Both the position numbers and the translations under genes were made by a program. This document shows, in pieces, positions 8,563 through 17,307 of a stretch of 64,000 nucleotides of DNA. Below the pieces are notes generated by a model. That model worked only from the letters and a program-made list of their open reading frames with translations, was not told the DNA's origin and made no database searches. The stretch is from FEB-25 sp963726315 (GTDB taxonomy: Bacteria > Chloroflexota > Anaerolineae > Anaerolineales > UBA4823): assembly GCA_963726315.1 (NCBI GenBank), contig CAVSBZ010000007.1, positions 744,001 through 808,000 of the forward strand, given 5' to 3'. Positions within the stretch are counted from its first letter, which is position 1. Every line of letters starts with the position of its first letter.

Positions 8563-9730
8563 TCTCGACGACACGCTTCTCGGAAACGAAATGAATAGCT
8601 TTGTGCCTGCTTATGTGCAGGCTTTGTCTAGGCGACTGTCTAGTGTCGCTGATCCACCTTTATTGATTAAAACATTAATGGCAGCAACCAGGCTGATGGT
8701 TGAAAACCAAAACCCAGATCAAACCTTGGAACAGAAGTTCGATGCAGCGTTCTATCCCACCCTGGGTTTAGTCCGCCAGGATGTTCAAGGGATCATTGAT
8801 GATTTTTACTTGGAAGACTTTCCCAAGCTGCAAACACTGACCCAATTAAAACCTGAGGCTGTGGGCGTAATACAGCAATTAATTGAGCGCGGAGACCAGG
8901 CGGCTATTGCAACCAACCCACTTTTTCCTCGCACGGCGATCGTACAGAGGCTTGGTTGGGCGGGTTTAGCGGCTGACCAGGTGCCATTTGCCTTGATACC
9001 TTCTTACGAGACATTTCATTTTGCCAAACCGAACCCAGCCTATTTTGCTGAGTTCCTGGCACAGCTTGGATGGCCAAAGACACCAGTGATCATGGTGGGT
9101 AACGATATTGATTTTGATATTGGTGCTGCCCGTAAACTGGGATTACCTGTTTTCTGGATGAGTAATAATGGTTCTGCTGCTTGGACAGGACAAGGTGAAA
9201 TGCCGCCCCATGGCGATTTTACTGATTTGCTTCCTTGGCTGGATTCTTCTTCCATCCAACCATTTCCAACCAACTTCACCTCACCAGGTGCGCTGCTGGC
9301 AGTACTACGATCAACGCCTGCTGCATTAGCGACGCTTTGCCGCGGTTCCAGTATTAATTTAGAACGCAGGCCCTCGCCAAACGAGTGGAGTCCGGGCGAG
9401 GTAATATGTCACTTGCGAGATGTTGATTCAGAGGTTAATTTACCCCGCATCATCAAGGTAATGAAGGAGAGCAATCCCTTCCTTCCCGGGCAAGATACAG
9501 ATCCATGGGCGGAAATCCGCCAATATCAACTGCAGGATGGCGCAAAGGCATTGGTCGATTTTACGAGTGCCCGGCTGGAATTGCTGGAATTATTGGAAAA
9601 CCTAAAAATGGAAGATTGGGATCGCCGGGCCAGGCATGCAATTTTTGGTCCAATGAGCTTCCGTGAATTGGTAAATATCGTCGCTGGGCATGACATCTTA
9701 CACATCCAACAGGTTTATAAGGCATTGTAA
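8543..9730 (+). CDS. HAD-superfamily hydrolase fused to a DinB-like domain
   Basis: Residues 1-~230 are a HAD phosphatase: nucleophile motif LLFDLDDTLLGNE, motif II around IATNPLFPRT, and VGNDIDFDIGAARKLGLP as motif IV. Residues ~255-395 are a DinB_2-like four-helix bundle (EWSPGEVICHLRDVD with a first metal His, and AGHDILHIQQVYKAL with two more). I chose the GTG at 8543, with AAGAAGG upstream, because homology begins there; an upstream ATG at 8480 adds 21 unlikely residues. The fusion suggests a phosphatase linked to a thiol- or metal-dependent transferase-type fold; the substrate is unknown. Confidence 0.8.
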   Translation: MALLLFDLDDTLLGNEMNSFVPAYVQALSRRLSSVADPPLLIKTLMAATRLMVENQNPDQTLEQKFDAAFYPTLGLVRQDVQGIIDDFYLEDFPKLQTLTQLKPEAVGVIQQLIERGDQAAIATNPLFPRTAIVQRLGWAGLAADQVPFALIPSYETFHFAKPNPAYFAEFLAQLGWPKTPVIMVGNDIDFDIGAARKLGLPVFWMSNNGSAAWTGQGEMPPHGDFTDLLPWLDSSSIQPFPTNFTSPGALLAVLRSTPAALATLCRGSSINLERRPSPNEWSPGEVICHLRDVDSEVNLPRIIKVMKESNPFLPGQDTDPWAEIRQYQLQDGAKALVDFTSARLELLELLENLKMEDWDRRARHAIFGPMSFRELVNIVAGHDILHIQQVYKAL

Positions 9731-9856
9731 TTATTAATCATATTAATTTCTGATATACTTTTAATTCCACTATCCTAATTTGGAAGAAGATTAATTAATG
9801 GCTTGGTTCCTGAAAGTTTTATCTTAGTTTCAGCAATATATCTATAGGAGGATTCA

Positions 9857-11101
9857 ATGCGTCATCGTGTCGTAATCACCGGTTTGGGGTGTATTTCACC
9901 GTTAGGAAATGACGTTCCTACATTATGGAGCAATATCCTGGCAGGCAAGTCGGGTGTGGGATATATCACCCATTACGATACCAGCCAATTTAAGGTAAAG
10001 ATTGCAGCGGAGGTCAAGGATTTCGATGGGGTGGCATTATTTGGCACACATGACGCACGCCGGATGGACCGTTTTGTTCAATTTGCTTTAGCGGCAACTT
10101 ATCAGGCATTGAAACACTCAAATTTAACTATTACTGAATCTAATAGAGACAGGGTAGGAGCCATCCTTGGATCAGGAATCGGCGGCATGAGTACTCTGGC
10201 TGAACAAACCAATGTTTTTTTCGATCGAGGACCTGATCGTGTGAGTCCATTACTGGTTCCGATGATGCTGCCCGATGCGGCGGCAAGCATGGTTGCATTA
10301 CAGCTGGGAATACGCGGCCCCAATCTGGCAGTTGTATCAGCCTGTGCCAGCGGAACGAATGCGATCGGTGAAGCTGTCGAAATGGTCAGGCATGGGAGAG
10401 CTGACGTCATATTCAGCGGAGGATGTGAAGCGGTTATCGTACCAATCGCCATGGCGGGTTTGAGCGTAATGACTGCTTTGTCCACGCGGAACGATGAACC
10501 TGAAAGAGCTTCGCGACCGTTCGATAAGCAACGGGATGGATTTGTGATGGGCGAAGGAGCTGCAGTCATGGTGTTGGAATCGTTGGAACATGCCCAGGGA
10601 CGTGGGGCCCAGATTTTTGGTGAAATCAAAGGCTATGGAACGTCTAATGACGCTTATCACATCTCTGCTCCAGCTGAAAATGGGGCAGGAGCTGCAATCT
10701 GTATGAAGAATGCGCTTGCCGATGCAGAAATGGTGGTGAGCGACATCGACTACATTAATGCCCATGGTACGAGCACAACCTTAAACGACAAGAGTGAGAC
10801 GGACGCTATAAAAACGGTTTTTAGGGAACATGCTTACAACGTCCCAACTTCATCGACGAAATCAATGACAGGTCACTTACTAGGGGCAGCAGGAGGACTT
10901 GAAGCAGTGATATGTGTCAAGACGCTGCAAGATGGAATCCTGCCCCCAACAATTAACTATGAGAACCCAGACCCGGAATGCGATCTCGATTATGTACCCA
11001 ACCAAGCCCGCCCTAAAAAAGTACAAAACGTGATGTCAAACTCGTTTGGCTTCGGGGGGCATAATGCCAGTATTATCATCAGCCGTTTTGACGAGGCTTA
11101 A
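9857..11101 (+). CDS. fabF: Beta-ketoacyl-ACP synthase II
   Basis: A 414-residue thiolase-fold condensing enzyme that elongates acyl-ACP with malonyl-ACP in fatty-acid synthesis. The catalytic triad is complete: Cys163 in VSACASGTNAI, His in NAHGTSTTLND and His in SMTGHLLGAAGG. The C-terminal MSNSFGFGGHNAS glycine loop is also present. AGGAGG lies ideally before the ATG. fabH follows after 2 bases, so the two ketosynthases are co-transcribed; no ACP, fabD or fabG is in the window. Confidence 0.96.
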   Translation: MRHRVVITGLGCISPLGNDVPTLWSNILAGKSGVGYITHYDTSQFKVKIAAEVKDFDGVALFGTHDARRMDRFVQFALAATYQALKHSNLTITESNRDRVGAILGSGIGGMSTLAEQTNVFFDRGPDRVSPLLVPMMLPDAAASMVALQLGIRGPNLAVVSACASGTNAIGEAVEMVRHGRADVIFSGGCEAVIVPIAMAGLSVMTALSTRNDEPERASRPFDKQRDGFVMGEGAAVMVLESLEHAQGRGAQIFGEIKGYGTSNDAYHISAPAENGAGAAICMKNALADAEMVVSDIDYINAHGTSTTLNDKSETDAIKTVFREHAYNVPTSSTKSMTGHLLGAAGGLEAVICVKTLQDGILPPTINYENPDPECDLDYVPNQARPKKVQNVMSNSFGFGGHNASIIISRFDEA

Positions 11102-11103
11102 TC

Positions 11104-12210
11104 ATGAGTCCTTATGCCCACATCACTGGATGGGGGATGGCAGTTCCTTCTAGAGTGTTAACCAATGCCGACCTGGAAAAGATTGTAGACACTGAAGACG
11201 ATTGGATTCAATCTCGGACGGGTATCCGGCAACGACATATCGCAAATGAGGAAGAATCAACTGCAACCCTTGCCAGAGATGCAGCTCTAAATGCACTTCG
11301 AGTTGCCAACCTGAACCCTTCCGAAGTTGATTTGATCATCGTATCCACCTCGTCTCCTGAACATGTGTTTCCGGCAACTGCATGCCTGGTGCAAGATAGG
11401 ATAGGAGCAACACATGCCGGCGCGTTTGACCTTTCTGCGGCGTGTTCGGGCTTCATTTTTGCCTTGGATATGGCTACGCAGGCAATCCGCAGTGGGTCCA
11501 TCCAGAACGCAGTGGTGATTGGAGCGGAGACACTCTCTCGTTTCGTCAATTGGCAGGACCGAAATACGTGTATCCTTTTTGGTGACGGTGCAGGCGCATT
11601 CGTGCTACAGTGTGGCGACGAGCCAGGAGGGTTGATTTCGTCAGTAATGCGTTCTGATGGCTCGGGTGGCGATTTACTATCTGTTCCGGCTGGAGGCAGT
11701 CACATGCCAGCGAGCAGCGAGACGGTATTAAATCACCAACATACCATCCATATGAATGGGCGGGAAGTATTTCGTTTTGCTACCCGGGTTATTGCTCAGG
11801 CAACCAAGGAAGTTGTTTCGTCGGCCGATTTAAAAATTAAGGATATACAGTTGGTAATTCCCCATCAGGCAAACTTGCGCATTATTGAAGCCGCAATGCG
11901 CGGACTTGAGATCCCTCTCGACCAATGCTTTATTAATATTGAACGTTATGGCAACACATCAACTGCTTCTATACCTATCGCTACTTGTGAGGCCATCCAG
12001 CAAGGACGTTTACAGGCGGGAGATAATACCGTCTTTGTAGGTTTTGGTGCAGGTCTCACCTGGGGAGCGGCGATGGTAAAGTGGAGTGGACCATTCCTGC
12101 CTCACCGCCAGATTGCTCCTGCCTCTTACCGCATGTGGGTATCGATACGTTCCCAGCTTCTCAGGCTTGTCCGCCGTATCGAGGGTTGGATTTGGGGACG
12201 TAATCGGTAA
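11104..12210 (+). CDS. fabH: Beta-ketoacyl-ACP synthase III
   Basis: A 368-residue initiation ketosynthase condensing acyl-CoA with malonyl-ACP. It shows the KAS III triad: Cys114 in SAACSGFIFAL, His254 in VIPHQANLRII and Asn284 in RYGNTSTASIP. The glycine-rich VFVGFGAGLTWGAAM closes the fold. About 40 extra basic residues follow the normal end (ending RIEGWIWGRNR); this tail may be an amphipathic membrane-associating helix. It lies directly downstream of fabF. The acyl-CoA starter preference cannot be read from the sequence. Confidence 0.94.
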   Translation: MSPYAHITGWGMAVPSRVLTNADLEKIVDTEDDWIQSRTGIRQRHIANEEESTATLARDAALNALRVANLNPSEVDLIIVSTSSPEHVFPATACLVQDRIGATHAGAFDLSAACSGFIFALDMATQAIRSGSIQNAVVIGAETLSRFVNWQDRNTCILFGDGAGAFVLQCGDEPGGLISSVMRSDGSGGDLLSVPAGGSHMPASSETVLNHQHTIHMNGREVFRFATRVIAQATKEVVSSADLKIKDIQLVIPHQANLRIIEAAMRGLEIPLDQCFINIERYGNTSTASIPIATCEAIQQGRLQAGDNTVFVGFGAGLTWGAAMVKWSGPFLPHRQIAPASYRMWVSIRSQLLRLVRRIEGWIWGRNR

Positions 12211-12381
12211 TAAAAATATTTCTTCTCCCAGGTCCTACTGAGAGGTTGTTACAAGCACTAGATGCTCATAAAAGTAATGGGCACTATTCGACTGCGGCTG
12301 CATCTAATAATAAAAAATGTTAGAGTGATGTTAGAAAAACTGTATAAAAGATATAGAAGTCTATCAGTCGGGACAAGAGGT

Positions 12382-12444
12382 TGGTATAATGAAAATAGAC
12401 CTTAAGTCTGCCTGACTTCTAGGTCAGGTGGCTTATTAAGTCTG
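12382..12444 (+). promoter_or_regulatory. Extended -10 promoter and hairpin leader of ftsH
   Basis: TGGTATAAT (12382-12390) is an extended -10 with no good -35. The short leader then carries a CCTGAC/GTCAGG hairpin (12411-12428), flanked by two exact copies of TTAAGTCTG (12402-12410 and 12436-12444). The symmetry may be regulatory. Confidence 0.45.
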
Positions 12445-12464
12445 GTTAATCTTTGGAGGTGTAC

Positions 12465-14339
12465 GTGAACGTTAATCGTAGTCGTTCGTCGATCATTTAT
12501 GTTCTGATATTTGCAGCCATAATAATTTTGGCTTATTCTTTATTTAATAGTCAGGGTTCCAACTCACAAGAAGTGTTGTCTATTAATCAGGTGGCAGCTG
12601 ATATTCAAAAAGGCATTGTAACCAGGATCATAGAACAACAAGACAAAGTAACCGTCGTTTATGGAACCGGTACCCAGGAAGTAAACAAAACAGCCCATAT
12701 CGAAGCCGTGGCAACTTTGGTGCAACAGCTCGAGGATTTAGGGGTAACTCCTGAACAACTATCATCGGCTCATATCAATGTCGAGGTAGTTCCACCAAGT
12801 CCGTGGTTGGGAATTATTTCCACATTAGGGTATATCATTCCGTTTTTAGTTCTGGGTGGTATTTTCTGGTTCGTATTACGTCAGGCGCAAGGCAGTAACA
12901 ACGCTGCCATGTCTTTCGGGAAATCACGTGCCAGGATGTTTACGGGTGACCAACCTTCGGTTACATTCGGCGATGTTGCAGGAGTTGAAGAAGCCAAAGA
13001 AGAGCTGCAAGAAGTAGTAGAGTTTCTTCGCGAGCCAGAGAAATTCATCTCACTTGGAGCGCGTATTCCTAAAGGTGTATTACTGGTTGGTCCGCCTGGA
13101 ACCGGTAAGACTTTGCTAGCCAAAGCTGTATCTGGGGAAGCAGGTGTACCGTTTTTCTCAATCTCTGGATCAGAATTTGTCGAAATGTTCGTAGGTGTTG
13201 GTGCCAGTCGAGTTCGCGATCTATTCGACCAGGCAAAACGCCACTCACCTTGCATCGTGTTCGTGGATGAAATTGACGCAGTGGGCAGGCAGCGTGGTGC
13301 TGGCCTGGGTGGAAGCCACGATGAACGTGAACAGACCTTAAACCAGATGTTGGTTGAGATGGATGGTTTTGACACAGACACAAACGTTATTATCATGGCG
13401 GCAACAAACCGCCCAGACATTCTGGACCCGGCACTGCTGCGCCCAGGTCGGTTTGACCGAAGAGTAGTTCTTGACCGTCCGGATATGCGCGGTAGGGAAG
13501 CAATCCTCAAAGTGCACACCAAGGGTAAACCACTGGCTGCAAATACCGATCTAGGTGTGTTAGCTCGATCAACACCAGGCTTTGTGGGGGCTGACCTTGA
13601 GAACCTTGTTAATGAGGGCGCTATCCTGGCTGCCCGGCGAAACAAGAAATCGATCGAACAAGAAGATTTAGAGGAAGCAATCGAGCGTGTCATTGCTGGC
13701 CCTGAGCGTAAGAGCAGGTTAATAAGCGAGGCTGAAAAACGGATCGTCGCTTATCACGAGGCAGGTCACGCAGTGGTGATGAACGCCGTTCCAGAAGCTG
13801 ACCCAGTACATAAAGTTTCTATTACCGCCAGGGGGATGGCAGGTGGTTACACTCTGGCATTACCAGAGGAAGACAGGACATTAATGGGCCGTAATAAGCT
13901 CGTCGCAGAGATGGTTGGCTTGATGGGTGGACGTGCGGCCGAGGAAATTGTATTCAATGACATCACCTCTGGTGCATCGAATGACCTGGAGAGAGTGACC
14001 AAGATGGCCCGCGCCATGGTTACCAGACTGGGCATGAGCAGTGATCTGGGTCCAATGGTCTATGGACAAAAAGAAGAGCTAATCTTCTTGGGACGTGAGA
14101 TTTCTGAGCAGAGGGATTATTCTGAAGCAGTAGCCGAGCAAATTGACAAGGAAGTAAGAACCCTGGTCAATGATGCCTACGATAAAGCCAGGAAAATCTT
14201 GCTTCAATATCGTGATTATTTAGATACCATAGCACGGAAATTATTGGAAGTTGAGACGCTATCGCGAGAGGAATTCGAAGAGCTGTTTCCTCCTCCCAAT
14301 CCAAAAAATGGAGGAACTCCAGTTCCAAAACCTGCATAA
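12465..14339 (+). CDS. ftsH: ATP-dependent zinc metalloprotease FtsH
   Basis: A 624-residue membrane AAA+ protease. Two transmembrane helices (about 10-28 and 116-138) flank a periplasmic domain. The AAA module has Walker A GPPGTGKT, Walker B IVFVDEIDAVG and the second region of homology (ATNRPDILDPALLRPGRFD). The zinc site HEAGH is near residue 430, with the third ligand in the ASNDLERVT region. It degrades membrane and unstable cytosolic proteins. I chose GTG at 12465 because GGAGG lies five bases upstream; an in-frame TTG at 12453 overlaps that site. Confidence 0.96.
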   Translation: MNVNRSRSSIIYVLIFAAIIILAYSLFNSQGSNSQEVLSINQVAADIQKGIVTRIIEQQDKVTVVYGTGTQEVNKTAHIEAVATLVQQLEDLGVTPEQLSSAHINVEVVPPSPWLGIISTLGYIIPFLVLGGIFWFVLRQAQGSNNAAMSFGKSRARMFTGDQPSVTFGDVAGVEEAKEELQEVVEFLREPEKFISLGARIPKGVLLVGPPGTGKTLLAKAVSGEAGVPFFSISGSEFVEMFVGVGASRVRDLFDQAKRHSPCIVFVDEIDAVGRQRGAGLGGSHDEREQTLNQMLVEMDGFDTDTNVIIMAATNRPDILDPALLRPGRFDRRVVLDRPDMRGREAILKVHTKGKPLAANTDLGVLARSTPGFVGADLENLVNEGAILAARRNKKSIEQEDLEEAIERVIAGPERKSRLISEAEKRIVAYHEAGHAVVMNAVPEADPVHKVSITARGMAGGYTLALPEEDRTLMGRNKLVAEMVGLMGGRAAEEIVFNDITSGASNDLERVTKMARAMVTRLGMSSDLGPMVYGQKEELIFLGREISEQRDYSEAVAEQIDKEVRTLVNDAYDKARKILLQYRDYLDTIARKLLEVETLSREEFEELFPPPNPKNGGTPVPKPA

Positions 14340-14373
14340 TCAGAATTTAACCATCTAGTTTAGGGAAATTATG

Positions 14374-14406
14374 GGGTTTCTGGCTGACAAAATTCGCCAG
14401 AAACCC
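14374..14406 (+). terminator. Hairpin after ftsH (probable terminator)
   Basis: A perfect 11-bp stem GGGTTTCTGGC/GCCAGAAACCC with an 11-base loop lies 35 bases after the ftsH stop. The following sequence is only weakly T-rich, so termination may be partial. The promoter of the next gene begins shortly after. Confidence 0.5.
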
Positions 14407-14433
14407 TGCTATTTCGGTAAACTCCAGGTTTTT

Positions 14434-14462
14434 TTGACTTTTTTACATGCGCTTGGTATAAT
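14434..14462 (+). promoter_or_regulatory. Promoter of the S1-domain gene
   Basis: -35 TTGACT at 14434-14439, exactly 17 bases, and -10 TATAAT at 14457-14462. The ATG follows at 14502. Confidence 0.75.
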
Positions 14463-14501
14463 TCAAGTTTGCGTGAAATTCGAAAAGTTAGAGAGGTCGT
14501 T

Positions 14502-15299
14502 ATGGATGCCAATATTACAACAAGCGCTCCTAGTAATATCAAAGAGATAAAAAATAAAATGTTTTTCCGGGGTAAGGTAGTCAAGACTACCCTGGCGGGG
14601 GCGTTGGTGGATATTGGCATTGATATGCCGGGCATGGTGCATATTTCCCAACTGCAGAAGACACCGGTAAATCGGGTAGAAGACGTAATCCATGAAGGTG
14701 ATGAAGTAGACGTCTGGGTACGCAGGGTATCTCCGAAAAAAGGTCGGATTGAGCTAACCATGATCAAACCGCTGGGTTTGGAATGGAGCGAGATCAAAAA
14801 GGATATGGTCATCACCGGCAAGGTTGTACGCCTGGAGAAATTTGGTGTATTTGTTGATATTGGCGCTGAACGACCGGGGCTTGTCCACATCAGCGAAATG
14901 ACACATGATTTCATCCGTACTCCAGGTGACCTAGTGAAGGAGGGGGACGAGGTTGAGGTTAAGGTGCTGGATGTAATCAAGCCTAAAAAGCAAATCAAGC
15001 TGAGCATGAAAGCCCTTCAAGAGAAACCTGAAGAAGCGATAAAGACCACGGTCGAAAAAATCGACAAACGTGAGCAGCACGTGCGTGAGCAAGAGAAGGA
15101 AAAGGAACCCACCGATGAGGTGAAGGAGGTTCCGGTTCCTACCGCCATGGAAATGGCTTTGCGTGAAGCGATGGAACGAAGTGGCGTGGATAACGTCAAC
15201 TTAATCACCGAGAAAAAGAAAAAGCGGAAAAACGTTGAAACCGACCCTGAGCTTGAGACGATTTATTCGCGGACGTTAAAAACCCGCTCACCCAAATAA
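14502..15299 (+). CDS. Protein with two S1 RNA-binding domains
   Basis: A 265-residue protein. Two S1 (OB-fold) repeats occupy about residues 17-88 (FRGKVVKTTLAGALVDIG...MPGMVHISQL) and 96-172 (ITGKVVRLEKFGVFVDIGAE...LVHISEM). The C-terminus is highly charged and Lys/Glu-rich. It resembles ribosomal protein S1-like or YugI-type RNA-binding factors and probably binds mRNA or the ribosome. The ATG at 14502 is preferred, with GAGAGG five bases upstream; the frame is open further 5' from a TTG. It has its own promoter and a strong terminator. Confidence 0.88.
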   Translation: MDANITTSAPSNIKEIKNKMFFRGKVVKTTLAGALVDIGIDMPGMVHISQLQKTPVNRVEDVIHEGDEVDVWVRRVSPKKGRIELTMIKPLGLEWSEIKKDMVITGKVVRLEKFGVFVDIGAERPGLVHISEMTHDFIRTPGDLVKEGDEVEVKVLDVIKPKKQIKLSMKALQEKPEEAIKTTVEKIDKREQHVREQEKEKEPTDEVKEVPVPTAMEMALREAMERSGVDNVNLITEKKKKRKNVETDPELETIYSRTLKTRSPK

Positions 15300-15320
15300 A
15301 CTATAGCTCCAATATTACGG

Positions 15321-15356
15321 ACCCTGCGCTAGTAAACAGCGTAGGGTTTTTGTTTT
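15321..15356 (+). terminator. Rho-independent terminator of the S1-domain gene
   Basis: A 10-bp stem ACCCTGCGCT/AGCGTAGGGT (one G-T pair) with a seven-base loop, followed by TTTTTGTTTT. It starts 22 bases after the stop codon. Confidence 0.88.
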
Positions 15357-15494
15357 AAGATATCGACAAATATATATTGAAATGATTACTGAGGTTACGC
15401 GTGATGAAAAATATACTTAAAAAAGAGAATAATCATCTGGGGGGGTAATCGCCAAGTTGAATGTTCCGGCCTATTACCAAACGATAAGGCTGTT

Positions 15495-17295
15495 TTATAC
15501 CACGCCTTCGGATTGGTTGGAGCGTTTGCTATTGCGCCATAGGATTGCAATAAGAGCTGCAATGATCAATACAATCGCTGCAGCTAATCCTGTGCGACGG
15601 AGGAGTTTCACCTGTGGATCAGGAGTATTCATTTTGCGGCTAATCAATGCTTCTGACACCATAGTCTTCCAATCGGGGATGGTCGTGTAGGAAGGCAAGC
15701 TATAACTCTGAGTGAGAATCTTTTGATAATCGGTCAATTCCTTTTGCCATTGAGCGTCTGTCCAATGCAATTCTGATTGGCAGACCCGTTTTACCGTTGG
15801 CAGAATAGAGGCTGCTCCGGACGGGAGGATCAAGCCAAGCCTGGTACGGCGAAGTAGTAAATCATCGAGGTGGCATACCGCTTCATGTCGTGCCGCCCAG
15901 CGCAGCTCCACCCACAGATATTCTGTACCCGGGATACGTTCCATTTCTCCTTGCTGGGCAGTATTCACCACTGCCAGAGCATCAGCGCCATATCGCCCCA
16001 ATAATCTTCGCCTGCAGGCATCACGCAGGTCATCACAACCGGGCAGCTGCTGGTCAACCTGGTTTAGGACAGGCACTTCCTGCCTGGGTTCGGGCATTTT
16101 GGTGAGGCGATGCCGAACGACCTTCAATACATCCAATGCGATCAACCGGAAGGTGGTAAGTTTACCGCCTGTTACGGAGATCAGTCCATTTTCTTCCCAG
16201 ATGAAATGGTCGCGTGATTCCTCGGATGGGTCAAGTTTCCCGCTGCTGATCACGGGTCTGACTCCTGCATAGGTCGAAAGCACATCCTCCAGGGTAATAC
16301 ACAGGGACGGGAACTGGTATTCCACTGCTGCCATCAGATATGCAACCTCATTTGGACTGATCTTCGGTTCGATATCCAGGGATTCAACATGATCAACATC
16401 CGTTGTACCCACCAGGGTAACACTTTCCCAGGGGAAAATAAACACGGGGCGATGATCAAATGGATGTAGAAAACTTACCGCCTGAGCGACGGGTAAACGC
16501 CAGCTTGGAAAAATAAGGTGACTACCTCGTAATGGTCTTATGTATGAAGAACCCCCCGCCTGTTTACGTAGATTATTGGTCCAAACCCCAGCTGCGTTGA
16601 TCACTACTCGCGCGAATGCTTCAACCTGCCCACCTTCCAATACGTCCGTCAGCACAACTCCTGTAACGTCTTCTTGCTCGATGATTAGTGATTGTGCCTT
16701 GACATAATTGATTGCAGTTGCTCCATCATCGACCGCTTCGTGGATCACACGGAGAGTTAAACGTGCATCGTCTGTTTGGGCATCCCCAAAACGGAAACCT
16801 CCTTGCAAGTCATCCTGACTAATGTGAGGTGCTAATAGCCGGAAATCCTGGGGTGAATAATAGGCATGATCCCAACGTAGTGCCAGCAGATCATATACGG
16901 TTAGACCCATCGCATAGGTCCACCTGCCAGGAGAATCTCCCTTATATACCGTGAGTAAAAAACCAAGTGGATCGATTAAGCCTGGTCCGTCATGGAGTAA
17001 TTGTTGCCTTTCATGGACTGAGTCGCGAGTGAGGGTCAGCTTACCCTCTTTAAGATCTTAAGCCCCCATGAACCAGCTTAGAAGATCGACTGGAGGTTCC
17101 CCAGGTAAAATCACGCTGTTCGACCATCAATGCATGCAGCCCAAGCCGGGAAGCTTCGCGTAGGATTCCGGCACCTGTGATTCCACCCCCGATGATGATC
17201 ATATCCCACGGACCGGCAATTGACTGCCAGATTAATTTGCGGCTCTGGTTATCCCACATATAGAACGCTCCTGGTCGTATCGAATCCTGAAGCAC
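15495..17295 (-). pseudogene. glpD: FAD-dependent glycerol-3-phosphate dehydrogenase, frame-broken
   Basis: Two reading frames together make one GlpD-like protein of ~600 residues. Bases 17295-17050 encode the FAD-binding N-terminus (MIIIGGGITGAGILREA, then SSRSSKLVHGGLR). The frame then breaks at about 17055, and the continuation (DLKEGKLTLTRDSVHERQQLL) reads in the +1 frame into the long part ending at 15495. The family has GGLRYL here, so loss of two bases fits best. The oxidase would feed electrons from glycerol-3-phosphate to quinone. Unusually, the C-terminus carries a hydrophobic helix (AAAIVLIIAALIAILW) that could anchor it in the membrane. The frame break is either decay or a sequencing error. 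Confidence 0.85.
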
Positions 17296-17307
17296 GCTTG
17301 AGAAGAC

